Shown: in pieces, positions 12,808-23,908 of the stretch
How positions within the stretch are numbered: the first letter of the stretch is position 1
Layout of the letters: each line of letters opens with the position of its first letter
Assembly: GCF_000213175.1 (NCBI RefSeq)
Contig: NW_009799099.1
Location: 1,439,560-1,503,559, forward strand
Origin: Neurospora tetrasperma FGSC 2508
Taxonomy: Eukaryota > Ascomycota > Sordariomycetes > Sordariales > Sordariaceae
Reading direction: 5' to 3'
DNA length: 64,000 bases
Position numbers and translations under genes: made by a program
The notes under the pieces: generated by a model
What the model saw: the letters and a program-made list of their open reading frames with translations, nothing else
Told to the model about the DNA's origin: nothing
Database searches by the model: none

Positions 12808-15800
12808 GAATGGCTTAAGCCTGCCACTAGACGGTCCATGAAGGAAAGTTCCATCTGAAAAAGGCACTACCTGCAGGTTGGTTCGTGGTGGGCTAAGGGG
12901 ACATCCGAGATGAACGGGTGTCTTGAAAAAAAGGAGATCTCGAAGAACGAGAAGAAAGAAGCACGAGCGGTGTTTTCGATTGGTTGACCTTGCACACATG
13001 AGGTCCTCATGTTGGACTCCAATGTATGGCTATAATGTCGTATGGTTTTATGGTTGGGTTTTGATGAGCGCCGATATCTTTTTTTTCAATTCTGTTTTTT
13101 TTCTTCACATAGGTGTCACATCGCATTGTTCGACCCTTGGCGAGGCGTTCAAGGGAAGAGAAACGCGCATAGCAAGCGAAGCGAAAGCAGATGTATGTTC
13201 TAGTTTTTGTGCTTGGGATCCTCACTCCAGATGTACGCAGTATACACTGCTTGTTAGCTTTGGTTTCATGTTGAGCAAGTGGGACTCACAGAGAGGGGAG
13301 AATTTGCGGAGGTCGTTATGTAAAGCCTAGCTAGCATCATCAGTTGACTGGGCATACGAAGAAGGGAAGAGGAGAGAACAAGAAATTTATGACTATACCC
13401 CCATCATTCTGATTTGAGTTGTAAACATTGACCCCCGACCCTGTGCTGTGAAGTCTGTCTAGTACACAAGCTGAAGTTGAGAGTAGTTCGGCGGTTGCTC
13501 CTGGGTTCCTTCCTGACTTGACCAGATTCTGCGCTTTGGTGGGTTACGTGGCTTACGTGGTATGGATTCGATCGATTGCACACCACCTGTGGCTAGATCC
13601 GTCGAACACAAAGAGCAAGAAAGGGGCGGTGTCTGTCAAGCTCTCACAGATTTCGTATCTTTGATTATTTCGTTTTCCATCATAGATGACGGTTTAAGGC
13701 CAACATAGACGACACCACCGGTTTTACATACCCTCAGCTCTACAGTACTTGGCCTCTCCGGCTCATGTATAAAAAAGCTCCCGTGGTGTACGGCTTTGTT
13801 CTTTGGTGGAAAGAACCACGTAACATGATCTGCCCCGGCCGAGAATGGAGCTCAGTACTGAGTAGGTAGGTAGGTACCTCTACGCTACCCCAATCGGCCA
13901 GAAGATCCCCGTCGTTGGCTGGGAGTGCTGGAAGGAGCGGAGGTATGGAATAACTGAAGGCCTTATATGAGCGGGCGCCTTTGGGAATGAGTTTGGAAGG
14001 AGCATCGGCGAGTGCTTGCGCCGGGTATAGGACGGGATTTTCTCCACAAGGCTTTCCCTGTGCGGGGTATCTACAGTTGGGCCTGGCACGCCTTTTCCTC
14101 TTTCATCAAACAAGCCATTCATCAAGCATTTCCCTTTTGCATATCCCTTGTTGCATCTTCAAGTAAGATTCCATATGAAAACTATGTCAGGTGTAAGTTA
14201 TCTGATCCTATGCCGTGGTACGAAGTATCAAGTGATGAGCGAGTTCGGTTAGCTTTCGAAATTACATCCGTGCGAGATCTGAAAGTCTGTTCTGTGTTGC
14301 TCGATGAAGCGTCAGGAACCTATAAGGGGCAATGAATAGAAGCTCACCATACAATTTGATGGGCTTGTTGCCGCCCTCCACAACTCAAACAATCCCTCTA
14401 ATGTCCGTTTCTGCTGCAGACAAACTGGTTAACTCCCCCGTCCCAATCGCCTCATGGCGCCTAAAATGCCCAAAACACCTCTCAGCGCAGCATTCACAGA
14501 TTACTAAAGCCTGTACAAGACCACCTCTCCCCCTTTCTTTCGAATTCAAGTCATGATAAACGAGTGTCTGCAGGGTTGACAGTCTTCCACACCTTCAAAG
14601 CTGACATCCACTTGGAACGTTATGTGTTGGCCTTCGGATAGACCGCAACTCGGAAGCCGAGACGGCATTTAAGACAGAATGATCTACCAAAGCTGAACAC
14701 CAAATTTTTCGCCGATGTGGGTTTAGAGTAAGACCTGCATCACCGGTGCTGCGGGTTCGGGAGCAAAAGACTGCGCTACCTCAACTCAGCTCGACTATTT
14801 CTTGCGCGATTGCTCGATAGGGCGACATGGACCGCGATGAATTTTTTCGCTCTTGTCAGTGCATGCTGCGATGGATGTGTTTGACCAGCCAATTGCTCAC
14901 GACTCCGTCGTTGAACAGACCCTTTTTTTTTTTCGTGATTGATTGATGGCTGATTGAATGATCGGCCAAATGCCTCAGTGACGTCAAACTATTCCACTTA
15001 CCTTTTCCCCGAACATGTTGGTTGGGGCCACTGAGGACCTTGCGGGGTGCTGATACCGGAGAATCAGAGATGGACTTTAAACACGACGGACCCCAGGTTC
15101 CTGGAGGGCCGATCACTTCACAGATTTCAATATAATCCCATCCACCCAAACTACTCAGTCTGAACCTAATCGTTCTATGGCCGAAAACGCAACAAAACCG
15201 CTGGTTTTCACCTTTGGCCGTGCCACCTTGACTTATAGCGCGCCTGATCTTCACAGCGCCTGTGACCCTCGGTGTCAGAGCACGGTTCGCGACCAAGACC
15301 GACCCCTACCTCCGCGGAGTTTACGCCGTCAACTCATTCAATAGTGGTAAGTCGAAAGCCGGATGACTTACCCTCAGCCACTCGTTGCTCAACACTTGAA
15401 CCCGAGACAATGACATTCTGAAACTTCTCGGGCCATGAAGGATCGTTCATTGCTTGGTCGTCCTTGAAGGTTCAAGCATGGCTCAAGCAAGGATGTACAA
15501 GGAATTGCACTGCCCGTCCAAGCGGCGGCATGATGCAAGCTGCGCAGTGTCTTTGGAAACAATACCATGTGCGTTCGGGTGGGAGCTGTAAACTTTTCCC
15601 ACCGCTTTGGTTCGAAATTCTCTTTCTTGTACAGGAGTTGTTCTTGGATTCGTCTTGCCTGTCTGTCGGTTAGAGCTTCCAAGTTCCCACTCCATCCTTA
15701 TTTCATGGGGTCTCGGGGCAATCTCGTGTATCTTTGATTCACTCATTTCTTCCCACCTTATGATCGCCACACCAAGCGATATCGCATTACTTGTCAGGGG

Positions 15801-16020
15801 GGACTCGACTTCTCGAACCTCATAATGCGGGATCAACCGCCATCTCCATATTCACATTTGTCTCCAAGTTGGAGATTCTCGATACTTTTTCCTGAAGCCG
15901 AGCACAAGTGGCAAAGGGACAGGGCGATTACGCGTTGCTTGGCAGGACCCGGCAGAACCCGGGGTCGTACATAAAGATCATAAGACGTCCTGTTTACACT
16001 ACACGTGTACTAAATCCATC
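12808..16020. other. 3.2 kb spacer after CYK3
   Basis: It begins with the 3' end of the CYK3 transcript (T-rich, about 12810-13400). A tetranucleotide GTAG/GGTA tract occurs at 13861-13877. Open frames between 13980 and 15840 on both strands look random: no domains, no splice chain, conflicting frames. No repeat-family or RNA gene signature was recognised. Confidence 0.5.
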
Positions 16021-16711
16021 ATGATGCGCAGTTTCACGCGCCACAGATTCTCTCGCCAGCGGGTTAGCTCCTCATCAACCATCGACGACATGTCTAGCCT
16101 CCGACCGTGTTCAAGCACATCGTCAAGGGGACGGGATACTGGGTTCCCAGAGCCCTTCAATGGAGGTGCGTAAGCATGGCATACCTATCACTGCATATTG
16201 GTCTTGACTAACATCACTATCAGACCGAAACACAACATTACCACACCCAGAAGCCAATCTCAGCCCTAACGCTACCCTCGGCGAGGAAGACATCTCGACG
16301 GAAAGGGCACTAATGCGGGCCCGAAATTCGTTCCTAAAAGACCCGACTTCAAGTCCCAATAGCGCCGAAGGGTTTATGGACAGCATCAAGAACATGGAAC
16401 GTATGGCTCGCGCGGCAAGAGGTGATATCAGCAAAACAACACCAGACAATGGCGCGACATGGGTGACAACACCAACAACAACGACAGCAGCAGCAGCAGC
16501 AGCAGCGACAACAGCAACATCACCAGTAAAGGACAGCGAAAGTGTCATGTCCGCATCATCAGGTGGCTCAGGCCCTCGACGACTAGAGACCCCGTTCGTG
16601 AACCGTGCACGGCCGCTGTTCTCACCGGACTCGCCGGAGTCCAGAAGGAGCACGAAGTCGACGGGGAAGAGGGCATGGTTTGCCAGGAACATATTGGGCA
16701 GGTCGCCTTAA
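16021..16711 (+). CDS. Small Ser/Ala-rich protein of unknown function
   Basis: Predicted two-exon gene: 16021-16165 and 16224-16711, 210 residues, with a 58-nt intron (GTGCGT donor, CTATCAG acceptor) that joins the frames exactly. I do not recognise the family. The N-terminus is basic and Ser-rich (MMRSFTRHRFSRQR), the middle has a short helical stretch (EGFMDSIKNMERMARAARG), and a GCA repeat encodes poly-Ala near 16490-16510. The C-terminus is again basic (KSTGKRAWFARNILGRSP), resembling neither a secretion signal nor a membrane segment. Support is the clean splice junction and frame continuity upstream of the internal ATG at 16313. It lies upstream of, and converges with, the HIU hydrolase gene. 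It could be a spurious prediction. Confidence 0.5.
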
Positions 16712-17900
16712 ACGACGGGCTCTTGGCTGGGTTGGCGAGGCTGGGCGGGTGGCTGATGTTGCGGTCTGGCCGTGCTTGGCACAAGTCATCCAGAGGACGA
16801 TTGTGATATTGTTCGTGTCACTCGGCTAGGGCGGAGTGATTCACCAAGACGATAGAGCAATGTCGAGCGGGGTCGGGCGGGCCGAAAGCTTTAAGAGTCT
16901 TTCTGCATGTTTTCTTAGGTGTCTCTTTTAGCGCGGAGTTTTTTGTCCGGGGTTGCATAACATCAGGATTTGGATTGAAGGAGTGAGGGAAAACGGTGGC
17001 ATTGTACAACACATTACAACACATCACAAAACGACCAGAGACGAATTTCTTTTGTATCGAAGCATTCGAAGGGAGCAATAACACTTGGGTTTATATCTGT
17101 TTAATTGATGGGGTATTGATTTTATAAGGTGTGGAGGAACTGTGAGAGTATCGGCATGAAGCTGGGCTTTATGGCGGACCAAGGTTGGAAGAGCAACTTG
17201 AGTGTTCTCAACTCGGCCCCTCTCCAGTCCAAAACATGGCAATTGTTCAGAGCAACTATTACCTCCTATACACGGCGTTTACCTGGAAAGTATGGTCGTT
17301 CCCAATAATAAAGCCCATTGCTTTCGCAGTCGAAAGCTAGAATCACAAAAGGTATCTGCTTCAACTCCACGGTCACATGTCAATTGAGATAATATAAGGT
17401 CGTAGCTACACTACTTGAGCTTCGTCAATTCATCAGGTCTGGATTCCCCACGGAATTGACACTGGACGAGATGTTTTCCCAATTGTCCCAAACCTCTTGA
17501 TGACCAAATGAATGGCTAGGTACGGATTCGAAAGGAGCTAGCAAGATTTCAAACAGTATATATCATTTGGAGAAAGCATGTTCACAGCATGCAAATATCT
17601 AGGGAAGTTGACTCGAGGTCTCGAGCTGACAATACCAAACCGGTTTCGGACTGTATAAAACAAAATGCCAAATAAATCGAAACCGTTGAAACGTTGATCT
17701 GTCATGCTCATTTTCCCCATATCTGCAACTGATTCAGCCGCTTCCATCCTTCCACTACTACAACGACGTCATCGCTCCTCCTCCCATGTGGTTTCTCATT
17801 TGACCCGTTACCCACCCCCCGTGTCTCCAACCCCCCCAATCCCGTCTTTCCTTTCTTTTCTTTTCGTTCCTCTCAACGTCTTCCATCTGAACCTCCCCCT
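16712..17900. other. 1.2 kb convergent spacer
   Basis: It lies between the 3' ends of the orphan gene and the HIU hydrolase, so it probably holds both 3' untranslated regions. No coding region or repeat beyond short A/T tracts was seen. Confidence 0.5.
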
Positions 17901-18323
17901 CTAACTCCCTCGATAAGTAGAATAACTGTACGGCGCCAACAAAAGCGGGACATGATAAGTCTGTCCCTCCTCCACCCTAAACACCACCGTCACCTCGGGG
18001 AAGAAGGTCTTATCCTCCCCATCGAAATACCCTGCCGTATCAAAGCGCAACATCCATCTCGACGGGCCCTTGATGTCGTTGACAAAGACGTCTTCCAGAG
18101 TGTAGACGGGGACTTCGCCCGAAGAAAGCGCGGAGGAATAGGGCAGCCAGGTCTTGATGCGGCCGTCTTCGTCGGTTATGGATTCAAAGGTTTTGCTGGG
18201 GGTTTGGGCGGTGGAAGAAGAGGTGGAAGAAGACAGAAGCTCGAGCTTGACGCGCACCGAACGGGCCGGTTGGCCAAGGGAGGTGTCGAGGATGTGGCAC
18301 GTTATGCGGTCTTTGGTTGCCAT
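17901..18323 (-). CDS. 5-hydroxyisourate hydrolase (transthyretin-like)
   Basis: Hydrolyses 5-hydroxyisourate, the product of urate oxidase, on the way to allantoin in purine degradation. It is a single exon of 140 residues, close to family size. Family marks are the N-terminal ITCHILDTSLGQPA with catalytic His10, the DEDGRIKTWL strand with catalytic Arg, a conserved His in TYHVPLLLAPYSY, and the diagnostic C-terminal YRGS tetrapeptide. A Ser/Thr-rich insert (about residues 31-45) lengthens the first loop. There is no N-terminal PTS2, and the C-terminus is the catalytic YRGS rather than SKL, so a cytosolic location is inferred. It is divergent from phosphoserine aminotransferase across 1.4 kb. 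Confidence 0.95.
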   Translation of the reverse strand: MATKDRITCHILDTSLGQPARSVRVKLELLSSSTSSSTAQTPSKTFESITDEDGRIKTWLPYSSALSSGEVPVYTLEDVFVNDIKGPSRWMLRFDTAGYFDGEDKTFFPEVTVVFRVEEGQTYHVPLLLAPYSYSTYRGS

Positions 18324-19394
18324 TTTTTTTATATGATGATTTAGAGTTCTCCTCTTACTGTTTGGGGTCTCGAAACAATTATGAGGTCAGAAATTGGCTC
18401 CGAGAGGTAAAGAGCTGCGGTGAGTTTGAGGTGAAGTGAGGTTTGGAACTTATGGGGTCTTTTGGAGGTGAAGTTGACGGACAGGGGTCTGGGTGACAGC
18501 TGCGCCCAGCTTGGGGGGGAATGGTGGGGCATGAAGCGGGGCTTGTTCTCAGCGATAAACGCGTTACATATGTGAAAACCAAGGGACAGTGGGTACGTAC
18601 GTTGGTGATTGTTTTGGGGGTTTCTGCTAACTCTTCAGTGCCTTCCGTTTTGACTTTGATGAAGAGCTCAAGTCACAGATTCATCAGTCTCAAACCTAAG
18701 ATAGAAGAAACCCCGAATCTTTTTGTATCATTTCAAGGTGTGAAGTCCGCTACGACGGGACGGGGCGTCAACCGACACAGCCTCCTCGTTCCCGCCGCAC
18801 GGCAGCAGCGACGATGGGGAACCACCACTGGGGCCGTCGGCGGCTGCCGTGCACCGCTGCAGCTCTCAGGCGGAGCTAGCTCCAGCTCCAGCAGGGTTCC
18901 CATCGTGGTTCCCATCCCAGTTGTGCTACTATGTACATGCTACATAGTCTATGTACCTACCCACCGGCATTTGGAGAGCCATAAGCCGTAAATAGAAACA
19001 GGGTGTTGAGAAACACTGCCACGGTCCTGATGATGCGGTACTTGTGTGGTTCCCTTCGATGGCTCAGGGTGCTACACAACGCTGGGAAAGAGCCAATTCG
19101 ACGTGGAAGAATGGGGAAGCCTAAAATGGGGGTACCACGAAGGGCGCATGCTGTCAGAGAGAGGGAAGGATGGATATGCAATCTTTCATTCAGCGACCAG
19201 AGTTTGAGTTCCATGTTTGATGTCGACATGTCTGGGATGAACGTGACAAGAGATGAATATCGAGATTGGGGGCACCCTTGCAAAGTGGCCAGGGGAAGAC
19301 CACAACATGTGTAAAAACGGCCCCACGATGCGGCGCTTTCCCACCCCTGTAAATATTTTGCGTATGACTGAAACCTGGGGAACGGGGTGTGCAA

Positions 19395-19401
19395 TGAGTC
19401 A
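19395..19401. promoter_or_regulatory. TGAGTCA bZIP site upstream of phosphoserine aminotransferase
   Basis: A perfect TGA(G/C)TCA element, the binding site of Gcn4/CPC1-type regulators of amino-acid biosynthesis. It lies 331 bp before the SER1 ATG and is followed by CGTCA, a second bZIP half-site. Function is inferred from the known regulator; about eight such 7-mers are expected by chance in 64 kb. Confidence 0.45.
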
Positions 19402-19623
19402 CGTCATTTATTTTGGACAATGAAAGCCGACACCGGGCATATACCTATTGTTGAGAGTCATCAACATCAATGAATAAGGGGGGGTTTCGTGAGTGATTGA
19501 AGAGAGAGCTGAAGCGGGAGTCACTTAGGTTTGGTGACACTCCGATTCCGCCAAACAGAGGCTTGAACCCTGAAAAGGACTTGAGACTCGGGAGTCGGGA
19601 AGCCAAGGCGAAGAAGAGTGGAG

Positions 19624-19692
19624 ATGTGCCAAACTTCTAGACTCTTTGAACTCTTCACTGTCTCTGCACTTAACAACTCAGACTTGTCTTAG
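19624..19692 (+). other. Possible 22-codon upstream ORF of SER1
   Basis: ATG at 19624 and TAG at 19690-19692 enclose 22 codons in the likely leader of the phosphoserine aminotransferase mRNA, ending 39 nt before its start. It matters only if transcription begins upstream of 19624, which the sequence does not show. Confidence 0.3.
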
Positions 19693-19731
19693 ATAGTTCA
19701 AATTATTTTTCAGTCTCAGACACATATCAAA

Positions 19732-21143
19732 ATGCCTTCCCGCGCGGACATCACCTACTTCGGCGCCGGCCCTGCCGCCCTTCCCACCGACGTCCTCGAG
19801 ACCGCCGCCCAGGCGCTGCTTGACTACCAGGGCACCGGCTTGGGTATCGCCGAGCACTCTCATCGCTCCGAACTTGCGGCCAAGATTATCAACGAGGCCA
19901 AGGCCGACCTGGCCACCTACCTCGACTTCTCTCCCGAGCAGTATGAGGTTCTCTTTATGCAGGGTGGTGGCACCGGCGAGTTCGCTGCCTCCATGTACAA
20001 CCTCGTTGGCGCCTGGGTTTCCCGCCAGCACGCCGCTGTCCAGAAGGAGCTCGGCGAGGGTGCGGCCGCCGATGAGGCCCAGGTACTTGCCGCCCTCCGC
20101 CAGCGCGTAGAGTCCGGCCTCAAGGTTGACTACATCGTCACGGGCTCCTGGTCGCTCAAGGCCTACCAGGAGGCCGTCCGCCTGCTCGGCCCCGAGTACG
20201 TCAACCTAGTGTGTGACGCCCGCACCATCAACGACGGCAAGTTCGGCAAGATTCCCGACGAGAGCACTTGGAAGCTTAGCAAGGACGCCGCCTACGTCTA
20301 CTTCTGCGACAACGAGACCGTTGATGGCGTTGAGTTCCCCAACTTCCCCAAGATCCTCGAGCCCAAGGAGGACGGCACCGGCCCCATTGTTGTGTCTGAT
20401 ATGTCCTCTAACATCCTCTCTCGCCGCATCCCCGTCAACAACTACTCCCTCCTCTTCTTCGGCGCCCAGAAGAACCTTGGCTGCACCGGTGTCGCTGTTG
20501 CCATCCTCAAGAAGACCTTCCTCCCACCTACCCTCAGCCAGCCTAGCCCGGCCCTGCTCAGGAAACTCGCCCTTCCTATCCCTCCTATCGTTCTTCAGTA
20601 TGAGATTATTGCCAAGAACAACAGCTTGTATAACACGCTGAGCATCTTTGAGTAGGTTTCTCCTGAACTTCTTCAGGGGGGGCGCGTGTTCCAGACTAAC
20701 AAAGTGATAGTGTCTACATTGCGGGCCAGGTCCTCAAGAAGCTCCTCGCCACTTTCCCCAACGGTGTTGACGGCCAGCAGGCCCTTGCTGAGAAGAAGGC
20801 CGAGCTCATCTACTCCGCCTTGGAGGCCCATCCTGAGGCTTACAAGATTGTTCCGGACAAGTCTGCCCGTTCCAAGATGAACATTTGCTTCCGCGTCATC
20901 AAGGTGGGTCAAATTTTTCGGTGCCGGATGTTCTTTGTTGAAAAATGGGCTAACATGTCTTTCCAGGGTGGCAACGTCGACGAGGCCGAGAAGGCCTTCC
21001 TCAAGGAGTCCACCGCCATCAACCTAACCGGTCTCAAGGGCCATCGCAGCGTCGGTGGCATCCGTGCTTCCAACTACAACTCCATTCCTCTGGAGGGTGC
21101 TGAGAAGCTGGCCAACTTCATCCATGAGTTTGCCAAGGCTTGA
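19732..21143 (+). CDS. Phosphoserine aminotransferase
   Basis: PLP enzyme of serine synthesis: 3-phosphohydroxypyruvate plus glutamate gives O-phosphoserine. Exons are 19732-20651, 20711-20903 and 20967-21143 (introns 59 and 63 nt), 429 residues, somewhat longer than bacterial SerC. The start context is good (TCAAAATGCC). It opens with YFGAGPAALP, has the substrate-phosphate motif MQGGGTGEFAASMYN, and carries the Schiff-base lysine in FFGAQKNLGCTGV. The small domain ends with GHRSVGGIRASNYNSI, also typical of the family. Codon use is strongly C-ending, suggesting high expression. The enzyme for the preceding step (55334-56795) lies in the same window, and a bZIP site lies 331 bp upstream. It converges with the DUF2264 gene 297 bp away. 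Confidence 0.97.
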
Positions 21144-21440
21144 GCTACGAAGTTTACCTATACTAAAAAAAGGTATACGAATCTGGAAATATGGGTAGGG
21201 GGGTTAGGAACCGGCATAAAAGTCAGTTGGAAGGCGCAACATGGGATGGTATGGGATAGCGGGGAGCATAGGTGTCGGGTTCTTCGACAACAAAAAAGTA
21301 TAATACACACACCCAATTTCAAACGCGATTGGGATGGATACCCCTATGATACAGAAACTCATCTTCAAAGGCCATTTCATCTGTAGCAGCCACTTCCCCG
21401 GTTTCTTTCTTTCTCACCACGTTATCAACTGGGCCCTACC

Positions 21441-23908
21441 TCACTGCCTATCCTTTTCAATAATGTCCCTCAACCATCTCGGCACTTCAGGCCCCTCCTC
21501 CCATCCCTCCAAATACCTCTCCTTCCCCACATCCTCGCCCGCGGGCTTCGCATATATCCCTGTTACATACCACCACTTCTCCCCCTTCTTAATCCTATGC
21601 TGCAGCGTCGGGATCGTTGTCCTACTCTCCACCAAGTTCGAGTTCGGATCCGCATTCACTAGCATCGCCTCTCTGCCCCCTCTTGTCTCTTTCTCAATTT
21701 CTAGCGCTTTGATCCCCACCGCTCCCGCCCTCGACACCGCAAACGCTCCCTTCTTGGCGGGAGCCCAGGCTTCGGGAGTGTTCAGGTCGTAGTTCCCGAT
21801 GAGCTTGGGGAAAGTGCCCTCGCATTTCTCTGCGTCGTACAAGTCTAGGTACCGACCGTCCGGCGTGCGCTCGTTGAGGATCGCGAACGACCCGTCGGCC
21901 GTCATCACCTCGCGCCCTTGCGCGTGGATGTGGTGCACGCGCAGGTGCCAGTTGGGGGCGGCAGGCGTGGGCGGGAGGAGGTAGGTGGTTACGAAGACGT
22001 CTGGGTAAGGTGTCCAGTCGGAAATGAGTACGGGGTTGTTTTCTTTAAAGACAAGACGGGAGGTGGACAGTCGGCGAGTCTTCCAGTACTCGCCTCCGTC
22101 GTCAGAGAATCCCAGTTGTGAGGCCAGGGCGTATTGCTCCAGCGTGAAGCAGCCCGGGGGAACCGAATAGCCAAAGGCGGAGGAGTAAGCGAAGGCGCCG
22201 TACTTGGCGTGGGTGCCCTTCATCGGGTAGGAGCAGGCTTGGCCAGAGGAGAGAAGCATGCAATGGCCGCCGAGGTTGCTCATGATGTGACCCGGTTGCG
22301 GGAGCGGCTTGACGGCGGGGATGACCGGCCACGGGTCTTCTTCGGAGGAGGTCCAGAAGGGGTGCGTTTCGGGCACGGCGAGACAGATGAAGGCTAGACA
22401 GGCCCAGTAAGGGGAGCCGGGGCTGTTATAGTTCTCGGCCATGTACATGTTGTGGTAGGAGTAGCCGATGGTGAGCGTGCCGGCGGGGCTGAACATGTTG
22501 TCTTGTGTTTGCCACCATCGGAGATGGCGGAGGACGATACCTTTGACCATGCCCCAGGTGAGAGGGGCGGGAAGCTCGACGTCGGCGTAGGCGAGGGCGC
22601 CCCAGAAGGAGACCATGGCGAAGCGGTAGCCGACACTGCGGCCAAAGGGGATGGCGCGGCCTGGATGTTGGTTCAGAAATGTTTCTCTTGGATTGAATAT
22701 GACCTGAGTGGTCACTCACCTTCTTTGTCATAGTAGTGTACCAGGTCCAATGCGGCAACCTGTGCCCTCCTCTTAAACTCGGCAGCCCGTTCGGGCTCAT
22801 CTTCGCCAGCTAGTTTTGCATAAAGTAGCTGAAGGAAGTGGATAGCAAAGCTCGAAGAGTAGTAATCCATTTCTTTGACTTGTTGTCAGCGTTTTCTCCT
22901 CCATGGGTAGGGCCAGGTGGTGCAACATACGATGAATACCCTCCGGGCCATCATTAGACCACCCATCACCGCGGTAAAACGTATTGAGATGCTCGATATC
23001 AGCATCCAATCTCTCCTGAGAGAACTTTCCACCATTCTTCTTCAATCCAAGGTTGGCAAAGACTCGGAACCACAGCCAATTAGTGTTGGGCATGCTGTGA
23101 ACACCCACTGCAGTTAGCATTCTCCGTTTCCTTCCTTCCTTCCTTCCTTCCTTCCTTCCTTCCTTCCTTCCTTCCTTCCTTCCTTCCTTCCTTCCTTCCT
23201 TCCTTCCTTCCTTCCTTCCTTCCTTCCTTCCTTCCTTCCTTCCTTTCCTACCCCCACTCGCCTCCTTCCTTCCTTCCATTTCCAAATATACCGTCCGGTT
23301 CCCCCTTCCCTTTCCAAACTGCCTCCCCATTCCTCGGCTCTCACCGCATCCCAAGCCCAACCGAAAAGAGAAAGAGAGACCACTTACTTCTTCTCATTCA
23401 CACTTTCCCCAAGCCATCTCTCAACCCCCCTTTGCCCCGTCTCCCCAAGTCCCTCCCACAACCCAGGCACCACCGCCAGCGCAAACCCCAACGGACACAT
23501 CTCCACCATCCGCTGATCATTGTCCCTCGGCCACCCCCAAAACTCTTTCGAAGTTTCGTCAACCCCGTTCCTAATCCCCTCGATCCACCAATCTTTGTGT
23601 TCATATTCCCCGCCTCCCGCCAGCAAACAAGCCAGTCCCCAGAGTGGACGGGCAAGCCCCTCGATTTCGGAAGCGGTTTGGTCGAATCGAACAGCGGTGG
23701 CGCCGGGGATGCGGATGCGCGATTTGAGGGGCGAGAAGAAGGGGAGGAGGGGGTCGAGGAGGGTGCGGAGAAGGGACTGGACGGAGGAGCGGGTGGAGAG
23801 GGGGGTGATGAGGGAGAAGGGGTGGGGGGTTGAATGGCCTAGGAGGAGGCCGGGGATGCCTTCCGGGGTCGTGGTGTTGTTGGTGGCCAAGGGTTTGTTG
23901 GTGTTCAT
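21441..23908 (-). CDS. DUF2264 domain protein, function unknown
   Basis: Four exons: 23908-23388, 23094-22931, 22872-22720 and 22660-21441; phases close and give 685 residues. The first exon matches the DUF2264 opening ([21 protein letters not shown], then [16 protein letters not shown]). The second carries [20 protein letters not shown] and [16 protein letters not shown], the third [20 protein letters not shown], and the fourth [16 protein letters not shown] plus a long beta-rich C-terminus. The N-terminal half resembles an alpha/alpha-barrel of the kind seen in polysaccharide-processing enzymes; that is inference, and no biochemical role is established to my knowledge. There is no signal peptide or membrane segment. 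The first intron is unusually long (293 nt) because it holds a TTCC microsatellite. Confidence 0.9.
23128..23246. repeat. (TTCC)n microsatellite, about 119 bp
   Basis: About 30 nearly perfect TTCC units on the + strand (GGAA on the coding strand), entirely within intron 1 (23095-23387) of the DUF2264 gene. Open frames translating it as Lys-Glu-Gly-Arg repeats are artefacts of the repeat. Confidence 0.97.

Larger units (their letters stand above)
18324..19731. other. Divergent promoter region, HIU hydrolase / SER1
   Basis: A 1.4 kb spacer with no credible gene. It holds a TGAGTCA site at 19395-19401, a TACATAG-type short palindromic cluster near 18928-18956, and a possible upstream open reading frame at 19624-19692 just before the SER1 start. 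Confidence 0.55.

Noticed and set aside
14856-15296. 146-codon minus frame in the CYK3 downstream spacer
   Set aside because: No domain, no splice chain, and it overlaps other equally random frames.
19540-19640. tRNA-like B-box on the minus strand (GGTTCAAGCC)
   Set aside because: No matching A-box and no acceptor or anticodon stem could be drawn.
23114-23383. Repetitive Lys-Glu-Gly-Arg proteins
   Set aside because: These are translations of the TTCC microsatellite inside an intron.
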